The position numbers were made by a program, and so were the translations under genes. From CAZQVN01 sp964596775 (lineage in GTDB: Bacteria; Eisenbacteria; RBG-16-71-46; JABDJR01; JAWXBZ01): 64,000 nt of DNA. The notes under the pieces were generated by a model, which saw only the letters and a program-made list of their open reading frames with translations, was not told the DNA's origin and searched no databases. Where the stretch lies: contig CAZQVN010000005.1 of assembly GCA_964596775.1 (NCBI GenBank), forward strand, positions 62,001-126,000, in the 5' to 3' direction. Below, piece by piece: positions 17,131 through 26,872 of this stretch. Positions within the stretch are counted from its first letter, which is position 1; every line of letters begins with the position of its first letter.

Positions 17131-20100
17131 GCCAGTTCACCTTCCTCCAGCGCGAGTGGACCGCCGTTTTCGAAGCCACCTCGAAGGCGGAAGCCGCCGT
17201 GCACACCGACCCGCGCACGTCCTGCTTCTACGCCCGGCGCGCGCTCGAACTGGCGGTGAGCTGGGCCTACAAGCACGACGCGGCGCTCAGGCTCCCGTAT
17301 CAGGACAACCTCTCGGCCCTGATCCACGAGCCGAGCTTCAAGCAGGCCGCCGGCGAGGCGGTGTTCAGCAAGGCCCGGGTGATCAACACGCTCGGCAACC
17401 GAGCGGTACACAGCCACCGCGCCGTGCCGGAATCGGACGCCCTTGTCGCCGTGCGGGAGCTCTTCCACGTCGCCTATTGGTTCGCCCGCACGTACGGCCG
17501 CGCAGGGCGACCAGCACCCGGCGTGGCCTTTGATGCCGGAGCGCTGCCCCAACCGGGAGCAGCGGCGCAACAGACCGCTGAACAGCTGCAGCGGCTGGAA
17601 GCGAGCCTGCGCGAGCGGGACGAAAAGCTTGCCGCGCTGCTCTCGGACAAGAGTGCACTCGACGAGGAGCTGAAGCGGCTGCGGGCAGAGGTTGCCGCTG
17701 CCAAGAAGGCTGCCGCTGCGCAGCCCGACACCCACGACTACTCTGAGACCGAGACCCGCGACTACTTCATTGACCTCCTGCTCAAAGAGGCCGGCTGGCC
17801 GCTCGACCAGGACCGTGACCGGGAGTTTGAGGTGAGCGGGATGCCGACGACCGCTTCGGGCGGTTCGGGCCAAGGGTTTGTGGACTACGTGCTCTGGGGG
17901 GACGATGGCCGGCCGCTCGGCCTGGTGGAAGCCAAGCGGACGCGCCGCGATCCCCGCGTGGGACAGCAGCAGGCCAAGCTCTACGCCGACTGTCTGGAGC
18001 GACAGTTCGGGCAGCGGCCGCTAATCTTCTACTCCAACGGATACGAGCACTGGCTCTGGGACGACACGCGCTATCCGCCACGCCGGGTGCAGGGGTTCTA
18101 CAAGAAGGCCGAGCTGGAGCTCTCAATCCAGCGACGCAGCACCCGGCGGCCTCTGGCCGAGGCGACGATCAACGGCGAGATCGTCGAACGGCACTACCAG
18201 ACCCGCGGGATCCGCCGCATCACCGAGGCTTTCGAGCGCGACCACGACCGCAAGGCCCTGCTCGTCATGGCTACCGGAGCCGGAAAGACGCGCACCGTGA
18301 TCGCGCTCTGTGATCTGCTCATGCGTTGCAACTGGGTGAAGCGCGTGCTGTTCCTTGCGGACCGGGTGGCGCTCGTCAACCAGGCGGTGAACGTCTTCAA
18401 GCGCCACCTGCCGGATGCCTCGCCGGTGAACCTCGTCACCGAGAAGGAAGCGGAGGGTCGCGTCTTCGTCTCCACTTATCCGACAATGATGGGCCTCATT
18501 GACGAGACACCCGACGGACAGCGGCGCTTCGGCGTTGGTCATTTCGATCTCGTGGTCATCGACGAGGCCCACCGATCAGTCTTTCAGAAATACCTTGCCA
18601 TCCTAGACTACTTCGACTCGATGCTCGTCGGCCTGACCGCTACACCCAAGGACGAGGTGGACCGTAACACCTACAACCTGTTCGACCTCGAGAACGGCGT
18701 CCCGACCGATGCCTACTCTCTGGAGGAGGCCGTCCGCGATGGCTTCCTGGTGCCACCGAAGGCCGTGTCCGTGCCCCTCAAGTTTCAGAGGGAGGGCATC
18801 AAGTACGACGACCTGTCCGAGGAGGACAAGGATGAGTGGGATGCACTTGAGTGGGACGACGAAGGCAACGTGCCCGATCGGGTGGAGGCCGAGGCTGTCA
18901 ACAAGTGGCTGTTCAACAAGGACACAGTCGACAAGGTGCTCGAGCATCTCATGACCCGCGGTCTCAGGGTGGCTGGCGGCGATCGGCTAGGAAAGACCAT
19001 CGTGTTCGCGAAGAACCAGGCGCACGCCGCGTTCATCGCCGAACGCTTCGATGCCAACTACCCTCACTTCCGGGGCGAGTTCGCACGCGTCATCACTTTC
19101 AAGACCGAGTACGCGCAGAACCTGATCGACAACTTCTCGAAAAAGGAGAAGGCTCCCTACATCGCTATCTCCGTGGACATGCTCGACACCGGCATCGACA
19201 TCCCGGAAATCATTAACCTGGTCTTCTTCAAGCTGGTGCGGTCGAAGACTAAATTCTGGCAGATGTTAGGGCGGGGAACGCGCCTATGCCCTGACCTATT
19301 CGGACCAGGTGAGCACAAGAAGCTCTTCTACCTCTTCGACTACTGCCAGAATCTCGAGTATTTCAGCCAGAACATCCCGACTACCGAGGGGTCACTAGCT
19401 GAGTCGCTGGGCAAGCGCCTGTTCAAGTCTCGGCTGGAGCTGATCGCGGAACTGGATCGTAAGCCCGACGAAGTCCAGGGGCCTGTGGTTGGGGAACAGA
19501 CCTCGACCTACGGTGACCCCCGAAGCGCGAAGGACGTGCGTGTGGCCACCGCCGAGATGCTCCACCGTGAGGTCGCAGCGATGAACCCCGACAACTTTGT
19601 GGTTAGGCCCCATCGCCGGTTCGTGGAGAAGTACGCGAAGCCCGAGGCGTGGACATCGTTGCCTCCTGAGGCGTTGAGCGAGTTATCGCACGAAGTTGCA
19701 GGACTACCCGCCGAGATCGATCCAGAGAATGAGGAGGCCAAGCGCTTCGACCTGCTCGTATTGAGCCTTCAACTGACCCTCCTGCGTTCGGAGCCGGGCT
19801 TTGCTCGGCTCCGCCAGCGTGTGGAGCAAATCGCGGGCCTCCTCGAGGAGAAGTCTGCGATTCCGATGGTCCAGACGCAAATGGTGTTGATTCAGGAGGT
19901 GCAGACGGACGAATGGTGGCAGGACGTGACTATTCCGATGTTGGAGGGCATGCGCCGACGGTTGCGTAACCTGGTTCAACTAATCGACAAGCGGCAGCGG
20001 AAGCCCGTGTACACGGACTTCGAGGATCTCATGGGCGGCGAGATCGAGGTCGAGCTTCCGGGCCTCGCCCCGGGCACCGACTATGCGAAGTTTCTCGCCA

Positions 20101-20552
20101 AGGCACGGGCTTTTCTCCGTGAGCATCTCGATCACGTAGCGATCCACAAGCTGCGTATGAATGAAGCATTGACTGCGGCCGATGTGGCAGAGCTCCAGCG
20201 GATGTTCACTGAGAACGGCATTGGCGACGCAGAGGACGTCCAGCGGGCCGCGGAGGAAGCTCAAGGTCTCGGGTTATTCGTTCGTTCACTGGTCGGACTG
20301 GATCGTCAGGCGGCCAAGGAGGTGATGGCCGGATTCCTCGCCGGAAAAGTGCTCAGCGCCAATCAGATTGAATTCGTGAGTCTCATCGTGGATCACCTCA
20401 CGGAGCATGGAGTGTTGCAGGCAGCGAGGCTCTATGAGTCTCCCTTCACGGATGTCACGCCGAGGGGTCCAGACGGACTCTTCAGTTCTGCTGAGGTTGA
20501 TGAGCTATTGACGGCGCTCGAGCAGGTGCGCCGTACAGCCGTTGCAGCGTAG
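17127..20552 (+). CDS. hsdR: Type I restriction enzyme endonuclease/translocase subunit HsdR
   Basis: The 1141-residue motor and nuclease subunit starts at ATG 17127, which overlaps the preceding stop; the frame is open further upstream but only antiparallel to a real gene. Residues 1-130 form a DUF4145-like helical domain (RALELAVSWAYKHD, GNRAVHS). A coiled coil runs at about 150-195. The HsdR nuclease domain follows with FVDYVLWGDDGRPLGLVEAKR, where the D, E and K of the PD-(D/E)XK site are visible. Helicase motifs include Walker A ATGAGKT (near 382-388) and DEAH (479-482), then MLGRGTRLCP of motif VI. The C-terminal third is the helical EcoEI-type domain. The architecture is the EcoEI/type IB-like form. 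Confidence 0.94.
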   Translation: MSQFTFLQREWTAVFEATSKAEAAVHTDPRTSCFYARRALELAVSWAYKHDAALRLPYQDNLSALIHEPSFKQAAGEAVFSKARVINTLGNRAVHSHRAVPESDALVAVRELFHVAYWFARTYGRAGRPAPGVAFDAGALPQPGAAAQQTAEQLQRLEASLRERDEKLAALLSDKSALDEELKRLRAEVAAAKKAAAAQPDTHDYSETETRDYFIDLLLKEAGWPLDQDRDREFEVSGMPTTASGGSGQGFVDYVLWGDDGRPLGLVEAKRTRRDPRVGQQQAKLYADCLERQFGQRPLIFYSNGYEHWLWDDTRYPPRRVQGFYKKAELELSIQRRSTRRPLAEATINGEIVERHYQTRGIRRITEAFERDHDRKALLVMATGAGKTRTVIALCDLLMRCNWVKRVLFLADRVALVNQAVNVFKRHLPDASPVNLVTEKEAEGRVFVSTYPTMMGLIDETPDGQRRFGVGHFDLVVIDEAHRSVFQKYLAILDYFDSMLVGLTATPKDEVDRNTYNLFDLENGVPTDAYSLEEAVRDGFLVPPKAVSVPLKFQREGIKYDDLSEEDKDEWDALEWDDEGNVPDRVEAEAVNKWLFNKDTVDKVLEHLMTRGLRVAGGDRLGKTIVFAKNQAHAAFIAERFDANYPHFRGEFARVITFKTEYAQNLIDNFSKKEKAPYIAISVDMLDTGIDIPEIINLVFFKLVRSKTKFWQMLGRGTRLCPDLFGPGEHKKLFYLFDYCQNLEYFSQNIPTTEGSLAESLGKRLFKSRLELIAELDRKPDEVQGPVVGEQTSTYGDPRSAKDVRVATAEMLHREVAAMNPDNFVVRPHRRFVEKYAKPEAWTSLPPEALSELSHEVAGLPAEIDPENEEAKRFDLLVLSLQLTLLRSEPGFARLRQRVEQIAGLLEEKSAIPMVQTQMVLIQEVQTDEWWQDVTIPMLEGMRRRLRNLVQLIDKRQRKPVYTDFEDLMGGEIEVELPGLAPGTDYAKFLAKARAFLREHLDHVAIHKLRMNEALTAADVAELQRMFTENGIGDAEDVQRAAEEAQGLGLFVRSLVGLDRQAAKEVMAGFLAGKVLSANQIEFVSLIVDHLTEHGVLQAARLYESPFTDVTPRGPDGLFSSAEVDELLTALEQVRRTAVAA

Positions 20553-20883
20553 AGGAGCCCAGTCGCGAGGAGCGCGGAGGCTGAGATATCTCCGAAACGG
20601 GGTTCTTTGGCCAAGAATCGATGTCCTCAGTTGTAGCCGGAAGTTCCTGCATCGAAGGCTACTGAAAGGCTCAACGTCGCGGTCATCAGTACACTTCGGC
20701 AGAATGTGGGAGGATGAGGGGGTGTGGCACTTGGGAGGAAAGGCCGTTCTCTGGCCCCGACGACCCGCTTCTCAACGAAACCGAGTCCTCCGAGTTGGCA
20801 CTATACGTCTGGACCTGAAGAGAGAAGCAAGAAAACTCCTGAGGTAAGCTATGACGTGATACTCAAACGAAAGGGCCTCTTCA
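20553..20883. other. Intergenic region between the hsd and mcr operons
   Basis: About 330 bases hold no convincing gene, repeat or terminator. Base composition becomes more AT-rich toward the McrB start, which suggests a boundary between separately acquired modules. Confidence 0.5.
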
Positions 20884-23457
20884 GTGAGCGAAATACCAAA
20901 AATCAGCTTTGAATTCTTTAACAGAAACAGCGCCAGCGTTGCTGAACACGTTCTTGCCGATCTCATTCCCGACGAAGAGATTCGCAGAAACAACTGCACT
21001 CTGCTGGCGGATACAATCGTTCAGGCCCACTCTCTGAACCCTCAGGCATGGAGCCTGACGCTGAACGAGAATTTCATCACCCTCAATCTGACGTCGTATT
21101 ACGTCTTTCGAATTGTCAGGAACGGAACGAAGGTTCCGGTCATGGCGGAAAATATTGACGACGGCGCCGTAAAGGCGATCGATGCCCTCATCAGGGCCGA
21201 GGATAGTTTCAAGTCAGTGAAGGGCGTGTTGTCCTATAAAATTCCTCACGAGTCGTTTCAATCGACCATGAAGGTGTTAAAGCCCGGGCACGATGCCTTC
21301 ATTGAGAAAATAGCCCGATCTTCTCGCGTGTGTTCTTTTCGCAGTACTCACTCGCCAGGCCTTCTGGACTATCTTGATGAGTGGCTCGGCAGGAAACTCC
21401 CGAGGCCGGATGCGCCCGCCGGGTCGGCGGGAAAAGATCTGGACTTCGAGTCCCTGATTCGGGAATTCGAGACCTCGTACATGCCCACCCCCGAGTGCAA
21501 GCGGGCGTGGGAGCTTTACGCGGAAGGTCGGTCAACGGCCAGGGCAAACCTGGCCAAAATCGAAGAGGCGGATCGGCGCGGCGAAGATATCACTGATCTT
21601 GTCCTGAACGGCCTGCTTCCCTATGCCGACTCGCCTAACAATCGCGCCCGGGGGTGCTGGATTTCCGTAGCGCCGGCCATCAATGGGGACGTCAAGAAGT
21701 GGTTCAACAGCAGCGGATGGATCACCGAGGACGAATGGCCCCAATCGGCCCGTGCGATCTGCGACCTCATTACTGCCTGCATCAGCAACCCGGATTCCGC
21801 AGCCGAGGCCATTGCCCGCTTCATTGAACTTCCGGAGGTGCGCGGATTTCAGACCGGAATGATAACGCCGATTCTCAATGCTCTGGATCCAGACCATTTC
21901 CTGATCATCAACAGCAAGTCACGCTGGGTCCTGAACCGCCTTCTCGGCGAGAAATTCTCCTTGAAACTTGCCGACTACACCGAGTTGAACAAGAAGGGTT
22001 TTGTCGGGATCGATGAACTGGAACCGTTCCTCGAGCCCATCTGCCCGGAAGGCGTGCGAAAAGAAGATGTGTTCGACCACTTTTGTCACTTTCTTGTGGC
22101 TGTCAAGGACGTCAGACAGCGCAAGCAGAAGGAGGAATACTGGAAAATCGCTCCGGGTCGGAATGGCGAACTCTGGGATGCGTTTCTCAAGGGTGGATAC
22201 GCATCCGTTGGCTGGCCGAAGCTGGGGGATGTTTCCGGGCTGTCGCAGGCCGATATTCAGCAAAGCCAAGCGGAGATCCAGGTTGATGACAACCGGTACA
22301 CCAAGAAGGCGGCCTACATGGTGTATCTGCTGTCCAAGATCAAGCAAGGAACCATCCTGGTGGCCAATGATGGAACAAGGGGCGTCCTGGGCATCGGACG
22401 TGTCACGGCTCCCTACTACTACGAGGCCGGCCAGGCGGACCCGCATCGCCTTTCCGTAGACTGGTTCGACACTTCACGCCGAAAGTTGAGTCGACCGAGG
22501 TGGCGGAGAACCGTGATTCGTCTTTATGAAGAGGATTACAAGGCGATTATGGCTGCACCGGTTCTTGATGGGGGAGAGAAGCCTAAAGCCAAGGGTAGTG
22601 CTGAAACAGCGCCACTGTACACAGTGGACAGTTTTTCATCAGAAACCGGTTTCACGTCATCGCAAATCAGGAACTGGCTTCAGATCCTGAAGAGAAAACA
22701 GCAGATCATTCTTCAAGGCCCTCCCGGCACGGGCAAGACCTTCGTTGCGGAACGGCTGGCCCGGCACATTGTGTCCGAAACCACGGGATTCTGGGAGGCT
22801 GTTCAATTTCACCCGGCATACTCCTACGAGGACTTCATCCAGGGAATTCATCCCACTCTGGAGAACGGCCATTTGACTTATCGGCTTCAGGAAGGGCGAT
22901 TTCTCAATTTCTGCCGCAGGGCAAAGCTTGCCGGAACAAACCCCTGCGTTCTCATTATCGACGAGATCAACCGCGCCAATCTGGCTCGCGTGTTCGGAGA
23001 GTTGATGTATCTCCTCGAATACCGCGATCAGTCCATTCCTCTGGCGGCCGGCGGGGTAGCTTTTCAGGTACCGGACAACGTGTTCATCATCGGGACCATG
23101 AACACGGCGGATCGTTCGATTGCCAGGATGGATCACGCTATGAGGCGCCGGTTTTCCTTCGTGCGCCTGGATCCCGACTACGAAGTACTGAAAAAGAAGC
23201 TGAAGTCGGTCGACCTGCACCCGGATGGACTTGTGGATCTGCTCAAGCTGGTCAATTCCGCCATAGACGACCCCAATTACTGGCTTGGAATCAGCTACTT
23301 CGTCAAATCCGGAGAGAAGCTGCCGCTTCACCTGAAGGACATATGGACCGGAGAAATCGAGCCGTATCTTGAGGAGTATTTCTTCGACGAGGTTCAGAAG
23401 GTGGCCGGATTTCGCTGGGCGGAGGTGTCGGTCACTCACTTGAAAGATCTTTTGTGA
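20884..23457 (+). CDS. mcrB: McrB-type GTPase subunit of a modification-dependent restriction system
   Basis: The 857-residue protein starts at GTG 20884 (VSEIPKISFEF). Residues 1-180 are a novel-looking N-terminal domain. Residues 200-400 form a helical domain (LDPDHFLIINSKSRWVLNRLLG). Residues about 420-540 look like an EVE/PUA-type modified-base reader (YWKIAPGRNGELWDAF, GYASVGWPKLGD, then GTILVANDGTRGVLGIGRV). The AAA+ GTPase module has Walker A GPPGTGKT (612-619), Walker B LIIDEIN (690-696) and the McrB signature MNTADRS (739-745) followed by RRRFSFV. It should translocate DNA and drive the McrC nuclease at modified cytosines. The stop overlaps a possible GTG start of mcrC. Base composition is visibly less GC-rich than the flanks, a sign of transfer. 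Confidence 0.9.
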   Translation: MSEIPKISFEFFNRNSASVAEHVLADLIPDEEIRRNNCTLLADTIVQAHSLNPQAWSLTLNENFITLNLTSYYVFRIVRNGTKVPVMAENIDDGAVKAIDALIRAEDSFKSVKGVLSYKIPHESFQSTMKVLKPGHDAFIEKIARSSRVCSFRSTHSPGLLDYLDEWLGRKLPRPDAPAGSAGKDLDFESLIREFETSYMPTPECKRAWELYAEGRSTARANLAKIEEADRRGEDITDLVLNGLLPYADSPNNRARGCWISVAPAINGDVKKWFNSSGWITEDEWPQSARAICDLITACISNPDSAAEAIARFIELPEVRGFQTGMITPILNALDPDHFLIINSKSRWVLNRLLGEKFSLKLADYTELNKKGFVGIDELEPFLEPICPEGVRKEDVFDHFCHFLVAVKDVRQRKQKEEYWKIAPGRNGELWDAFLKGGYASVGWPKLGDVSGLSQADIQQSQAEIQVDDNRYTKKAAYMVYLLSKIKQGTILVANDGTRGVLGIGRVTAPYYYEAGQADPHRLSVDWFDTSRRKLSRPRWRRTVIRLYEEDYKAIMAAPVLDGGEKPKAKGSAETAPLYTVDSFSSETGFTSSQIRNWLQILKRKQQIILQGPPGTGKTFVAERLARHIVSETTGFWEAVQFHPAYSYEDFIQGIHPTLENGHLTYRLQEGRFLNFCRRAKLAGTNPCVLIIDEINRANLARVFGELMYLLEYRDQSIPLAAGGVAFQVPDNVFIIGTMNTADRSIARMDHAMRRRFSFVRLDPDYEVLKKKLKSVDLHPDGLVDLLKLVNSAIDDPNYWLGISYFVKSGEKLPLHLKDIWTGEIEPYLEEYFFDEVQKVAGFRWAEVSVTHLKDLL

Positions 23458-23474
23458 TTTTCCGAGGGAGCCCT

Positions 23475-24680
23475 ATGGCGGTTCGCCGTCTGGAGTTGAC
23501 AGAGGAAACCGATACGACCCTTGCACCTCACGAGTTGTCTGAGGAAGAAGCCAAACGCCTGCATGAGCGCTTTGGCAGCAAGATCGTAGTTGATTTCCCC
23601 ACGGCCATTCGATCGCACTACATTCTTCGGCCGGGCGGGTGGATCGGCCAGATCGCCCTTTCTCCCGATCTTGTCGTCGTCATTCGCCCGAAGGTTCCGA
23701 TTCAGAACGTTTTCGGGATGCTGGAATACGCCTACAACTTGAAGTCCTTCGAGATCCTTCCCGGTGTTGCCGGGGCGGACTCCATCGACGACCTGTTCGA
23801 AAAACTCGCGTCCATTCTGGCAAAACGGGTCCTGGACCGGGCGAGGAAGGGCCTGCATCGCGACTATATCGAGTATCAGGAACAGTCCCGGTATCTGAGG
23901 GGGCGACTCATGTTCGCGGAATCTCTCCGGAGATCGATGAAGGGGACTGTCGGCCTCTCGTGCGAGTTCGAGGAGCACACGGCCGACCTTGAGGACAATC
24001 AGATCCTCGCCTGGACGCTCTACCGGATCAGTCGCTTTCAATTCAGGCGCAGGGAAGTTCAACTGCAGGTGGAGCGGGCATGTCGGACGCTGATGTCGGA
24101 AGTGGATCTGTGTGCCTTCGATTCACGGTCGTGCCTGAAGCGGTTCTATCATCGACTAAACAGCGACTACCGGCCGATGCATGCCCTGTGTCACTTTTTC
24201 CTGGAGCAGTGCGGTCCCAGGGAAGGAGGAGATTCGAAGGAGTTCCTGCCTTTCCTGCTCAATATGCCGGCGTTGTTCGAGCTCTTTGTCGCCAGATGGC
24301 TCAAGGCGCATCTGCCGCCGCAGTATCGGCTGGAAAGCCAGTTCAAGGCGGATGTGCACGAGAAGGAGTCGCTCAGCTTTCGGATCGACCTCGTTCTGCG
24401 AGATGCCCTGACGGATGAGGTACTGGCGGTCATGGATACGAAGTACACGCGCAGCAGGGTTCCGAAGGAGAGTGAGATTCAACAGATTGTGGCGTATGCG
24501 GCCAGGATGAGGACCTCGAGGGGAGTGCTGATCTATCCGTCGAGGCTGTCGGAGCCGCAGGCGTTCGCGGTGGGAGAGATTGGGGTGGCGTCGTTTGTGT
24601 GTGATATCGAGAGCGATCTTTCCGTCGGCGGACGGTCACTGCTTGGGGATTTGGAGTTGAATGTCTGTCCCGGACATTAA
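23475..24680 (+). CDS. mcrC: McrC-type endonuclease subunit
   Basis: This is the nuclease partner of McrB, 401 residues. I chose ATG 23475 because GAGGGAG lies just upstream; a GTG at 23454 overlapping the mcrB stop is the alternative and would add seven residues. The N-terminal part (IRPKVPIQNVFGMLEYAYNL) is the McrB-binding beta domain. The C-terminal PD-(D/E)XK nuclease core shows FRIDLVLRD with Asp305 and VMDTKYTRS with Asp321 and Lys323. The gene is full length and should be active with McrB. Confidence 0.9.
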   Translation: MAVRRLELTEETDTTLAPHELSEEEAKRLHERFGSKIVVDFPTAIRSHYILRPGGWIGQIALSPDLVVVIRPKVPIQNVFGMLEYAYNLKSFEILPGVAGADSIDDLFEKLASILAKRVLDRARKGLHRDYIEYQEQSRYLRGRLMFAESLRRSMKGTVGLSCEFEEHTADLEDNQILAWTLYRISRFQFRRREVQLQVERACRTLMSEVDLCAFDSRSCLKRFYHRLNSDYRPMHALCHFFLEQCGPREGGDSKEFLPFLLNMPALFELFVARWLKAHLPPQYRLESQFKADVHEKESLSFRIDLVLRDALTDEVLAVMDTKYTRSRVPKESEIQQIVAYAARMRTSRGVLIYPSRLSEPQAFAVGEIGVASFVCDIESDLSVGGRSLLGDLELNVCPGH

Positions 24681-24701
24681 CCCGTCAGCAAAGGAGGGGT
24701 T

Positions 24702-25997
24702 GTGAAGCTCAGGAAGATTCTCGTGCTGGCAGTATGCTGCGTTGTAGGCTCGGTCAACACCGCACTGGGTGGACAAATCACCCCGCCACCAGGTCTCCTG
24801 CATTGGTGGAAATGTGAAGGAAACACCCTGGATTCGCATGGGAGCCTGGACGGCACACCGCTGGGAAACCCAGGATATCAGGCGGGGCACGAGGGCGCGG
24901 CCATTGTTTTCGACGGAATGGATGATCAGGTGATCATTCCCTTTGGCTCCACGCTGGATTTCAGCCCAGGTTCGGAGTTCACTATTTCCGCCTGGGTCAA
25001 CCCGGGGAGGGTGTGGGGGCCGCCAAACGGTTTTCAGGCTTTGGTTGTCAAGGGTCCTGCATCTGGACATTGGGACTGGGGACTGTATCTGGATCCGCAG
25101 AACAGGTTCTACGCGGGATGCCAGGTACCGGGTGGAGTTGTATCAGCCACGGTCGCTTCGCCGGGCAGCTGGTACCTCGTAACCGTTACATACTCTGCCA
25201 ATCAGTGGAGGCTGTTCGTTAATGGAGTGTTTGAAAACGCCTCACAGGGGCCGGCCATTACTCAGTCCGGAGGGGCGCTGACATTCGCGCACAAGGGCGA
25301 GGATACTGTCGTCCACGATTACTATCTTGGAAAACTTGATGAAGTCATGATCTTCAACAGAGCACTCACATCGGGAGAAATCCGAGATATGTACGACGAG
25401 GTGTGTCCGTGTCCTCCGCCAGGACTGATTGTAATAGATTTTGAAAACATACCGGCGATGCCGCACCAACAAGTGCTGTCACCAATTCCAGGATCGGCCC
25501 AGCTCTCCGATCGATTCCTCACCACTCACGGCGTGCGGTTTTCCTCAAGCAGCAACTTTGTTCCGGTGGTATTTCTAGGAGCAGGACATGCCACGAGTGG
25601 AGTGAATGGAATCGGATGCTCCACGGCGGACGGTCGACTCAGTTACGCCAGAGAGAATCCGATTTTCATAACGTTTTTCGAACACGATAACCCGAATACT
25701 CCCGCCATCACCGATTTCGTTTCGGTGCGAGGAGATCTGGCCGGGTATCCATCTCAACAAATGACTTTGAACGCTTATGACGACCGAGGCCGACTGGTCG
25801 ATAGCATGACCCGAACAGATGAGGGCGGCACTGTCCTGTCCGTTTCTGGCCATGGAATTCATTCCGTCGAGTTCATCGGGACGCTGGACTATGGCGGAGT
25901 GGCCATTGACGATGTGTCTTTTCATCCGGTTACATCCATTCCGGTTCCGGTTGAAGAGAGGACCTGGGGCTTCATCAAGAGTCGCTTTCAGGAGTGA
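24702..25997 (+). CDS. Secreted LamG-domain protein with C-terminal PVE-TW-IK signature
   Basis: The 431-residue product starts at GTG 24702, with AAGGAGGGG upstream, and has a signal peptide (VLAVCCVVGSVNTALGG). Residues 25-230 form a concanavalin-like LamG domain (LLHWWKCEGNTLDSHG, GAAIVFDGMDDQVIIPFG, FTISAWVNPG, LDEVMIFNRALTSGEI), usually carbohydrate- or protein-binding. Residues 240-410 form a second beta domain (IVIDFENIP, GVAIDDVSF), like those that often carry PEP-CTERM tails. The last 18 residues read PVPVEERTWGFIKSRFQE, matched by two other secreted proteins in this window. The gene starts 21 bases after mcrC in the same direction, but nothing in it suggests a role in restriction. 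Confidence 0.82.
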   Translation: MKLRKILVLAVCCVVGSVNTALGGQITPPPGLLHWWKCEGNTLDSHGSLDGTPLGNPGYQAGHEGAAIVFDGMDDQVIIPFGSTLDFSPGSEFTISAWVNPGRVWGPPNGFQALVVKGPASGHWDWGLYLDPQNRFYAGCQVPGGVVSATVASPGSWYLVTVTYSANQWRLFVNGVFENASQGPAITQSGGALTFAHKGEDTVVHDYYLGKLDEVMIFNRALTSGEIRDMYDEVCPCPPPGLIVIDFENIPAMPHQQVLSPIPGSAQLSDRFLTTHGVRFSSSSNFVPVVFLGAGHATSGVNGIGCSTADGRLSYARENPIFITFFEHDNPNTPAITDFVSVRGDLAGYPSQQMTLNAYDDRGRLVDSMTRTDEGGTVLSVSGHGIHSVEFIGTLDYGGVAIDDVSFHPVTSIPVPVEERTWGFIKSRFQE

Positions 25998-26872
25998 TGT
26001 GTTGACGAACGTGTTCCGGTTTTGCAGCCGCCACGAAGGGACGATGCCGCGGAAGAATCTCGTGGCCACGGTGCGGATGCTGCTCTCGGCTTTCAAAGGA
26101 TGGGAGCGAAGACGGAAGAAGTCATCGACAGCCTCATCGGAGGCCTGGTGGCTTCTGACGCGCGCATTTCCTGAGAAACGTCACCAATTCACTCGAGCGA
26201 TGTGATGCGGGGGAGCGGACGACCGGCCGGTGAGGAAAAACGTGACGCCCACCACTTTCTTGTTGACGGGCACTATTCGCATGAATAGTATGAGTCTGTC
26301 CGAGGGTCTCGCCATGGGTCGCCCCATCTCGGCCTGCACGAAGCATGTACGAGAGCCCGGGTTTCACGACTGCGACGCTCCGTCCACGCGTTACTGCAGA
26401 CGATTGCCAACGACAAGGAGCGCCGTCGGGCGGTGCGACGCGACCGGGTCACAGCAAACATTGGCGAACAGCACTGATCCACTGTAAACGTTGCAACGTT
26501 GCCACCGGACAAGCCGCCGCGAATGTTTGCGAACGAACTGATCCACTGCAGATGTTTGCCACCGGCACGGACAGCCCCGCAAACGTTTTCGAACGAGGCA
26601 GGGTCACTCCGAATGTTGTCGAACGGGAGAGCGATCTCCCGGACTCTTGCGATTGTGCCACGCTGGCTGCACGACACGTTCAATTTTTAGGCTTTCGGGG
26701 TCGGGGATTCGACCATCTGACGAACTGCGAACGCGTGCCGCCACCAGAGCCGCCGCAAACGTTTGCGAATGACCAGATCCACTGCAGACATTTGCCAACG
26801 GCTAGAAATCTACTGCCCCCCGGGTGAAGTTGCTCCTGGCGCACCGCAACCAACGGAAGGAGGGAAATCGAC
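25998..26872. other. Noncoding region holding a palindromic repeat field
   Basis: No gene is supported across these 875 bases. Several frames are open but have no family resemblance, and their peptides are translations of the repeats. The first 200 bases encode a possible basic 60-residue peptide after GTG 26000, which I do not accept as a gene. The second half carries five copies or half-copies of a palindrome-based repeat (26454-26801). Confidence 0.6.
26454..26801. repeat. Field of GCAAACGTTTGCGAACG palindromic repeats
   Basis: Three units of about 47-55 bases (26454-26508, 26519-26565, 26755-26801) start with a version of GCAAACGTTTGCGAACG and continue through GATCCACTGCAGA to TTTGCCACCGG or close variants. 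Two half-units lack the second part (26579-26595, GCAAACGTTTTCGAACG; 26611-26625). The core GCAAACGTTTGC is a perfect 12-base palindrome. Units differ by point changes and are irregularly spaced, unlike CRISPR. The same 17-mer recurs inside the HNH gene at 33251, 33328 and 34117. Confidence 0.75.

Noticed and set aside
25998..26205. A short basic peptide gene after the LamG gene
   Set aside because: No family resemblance and no strong ribosome site.
26454..26801. CRISPR array
   Set aside because: Units are unequal, diverged, irregularly spaced and include half-copies; no cas gene is nearby.
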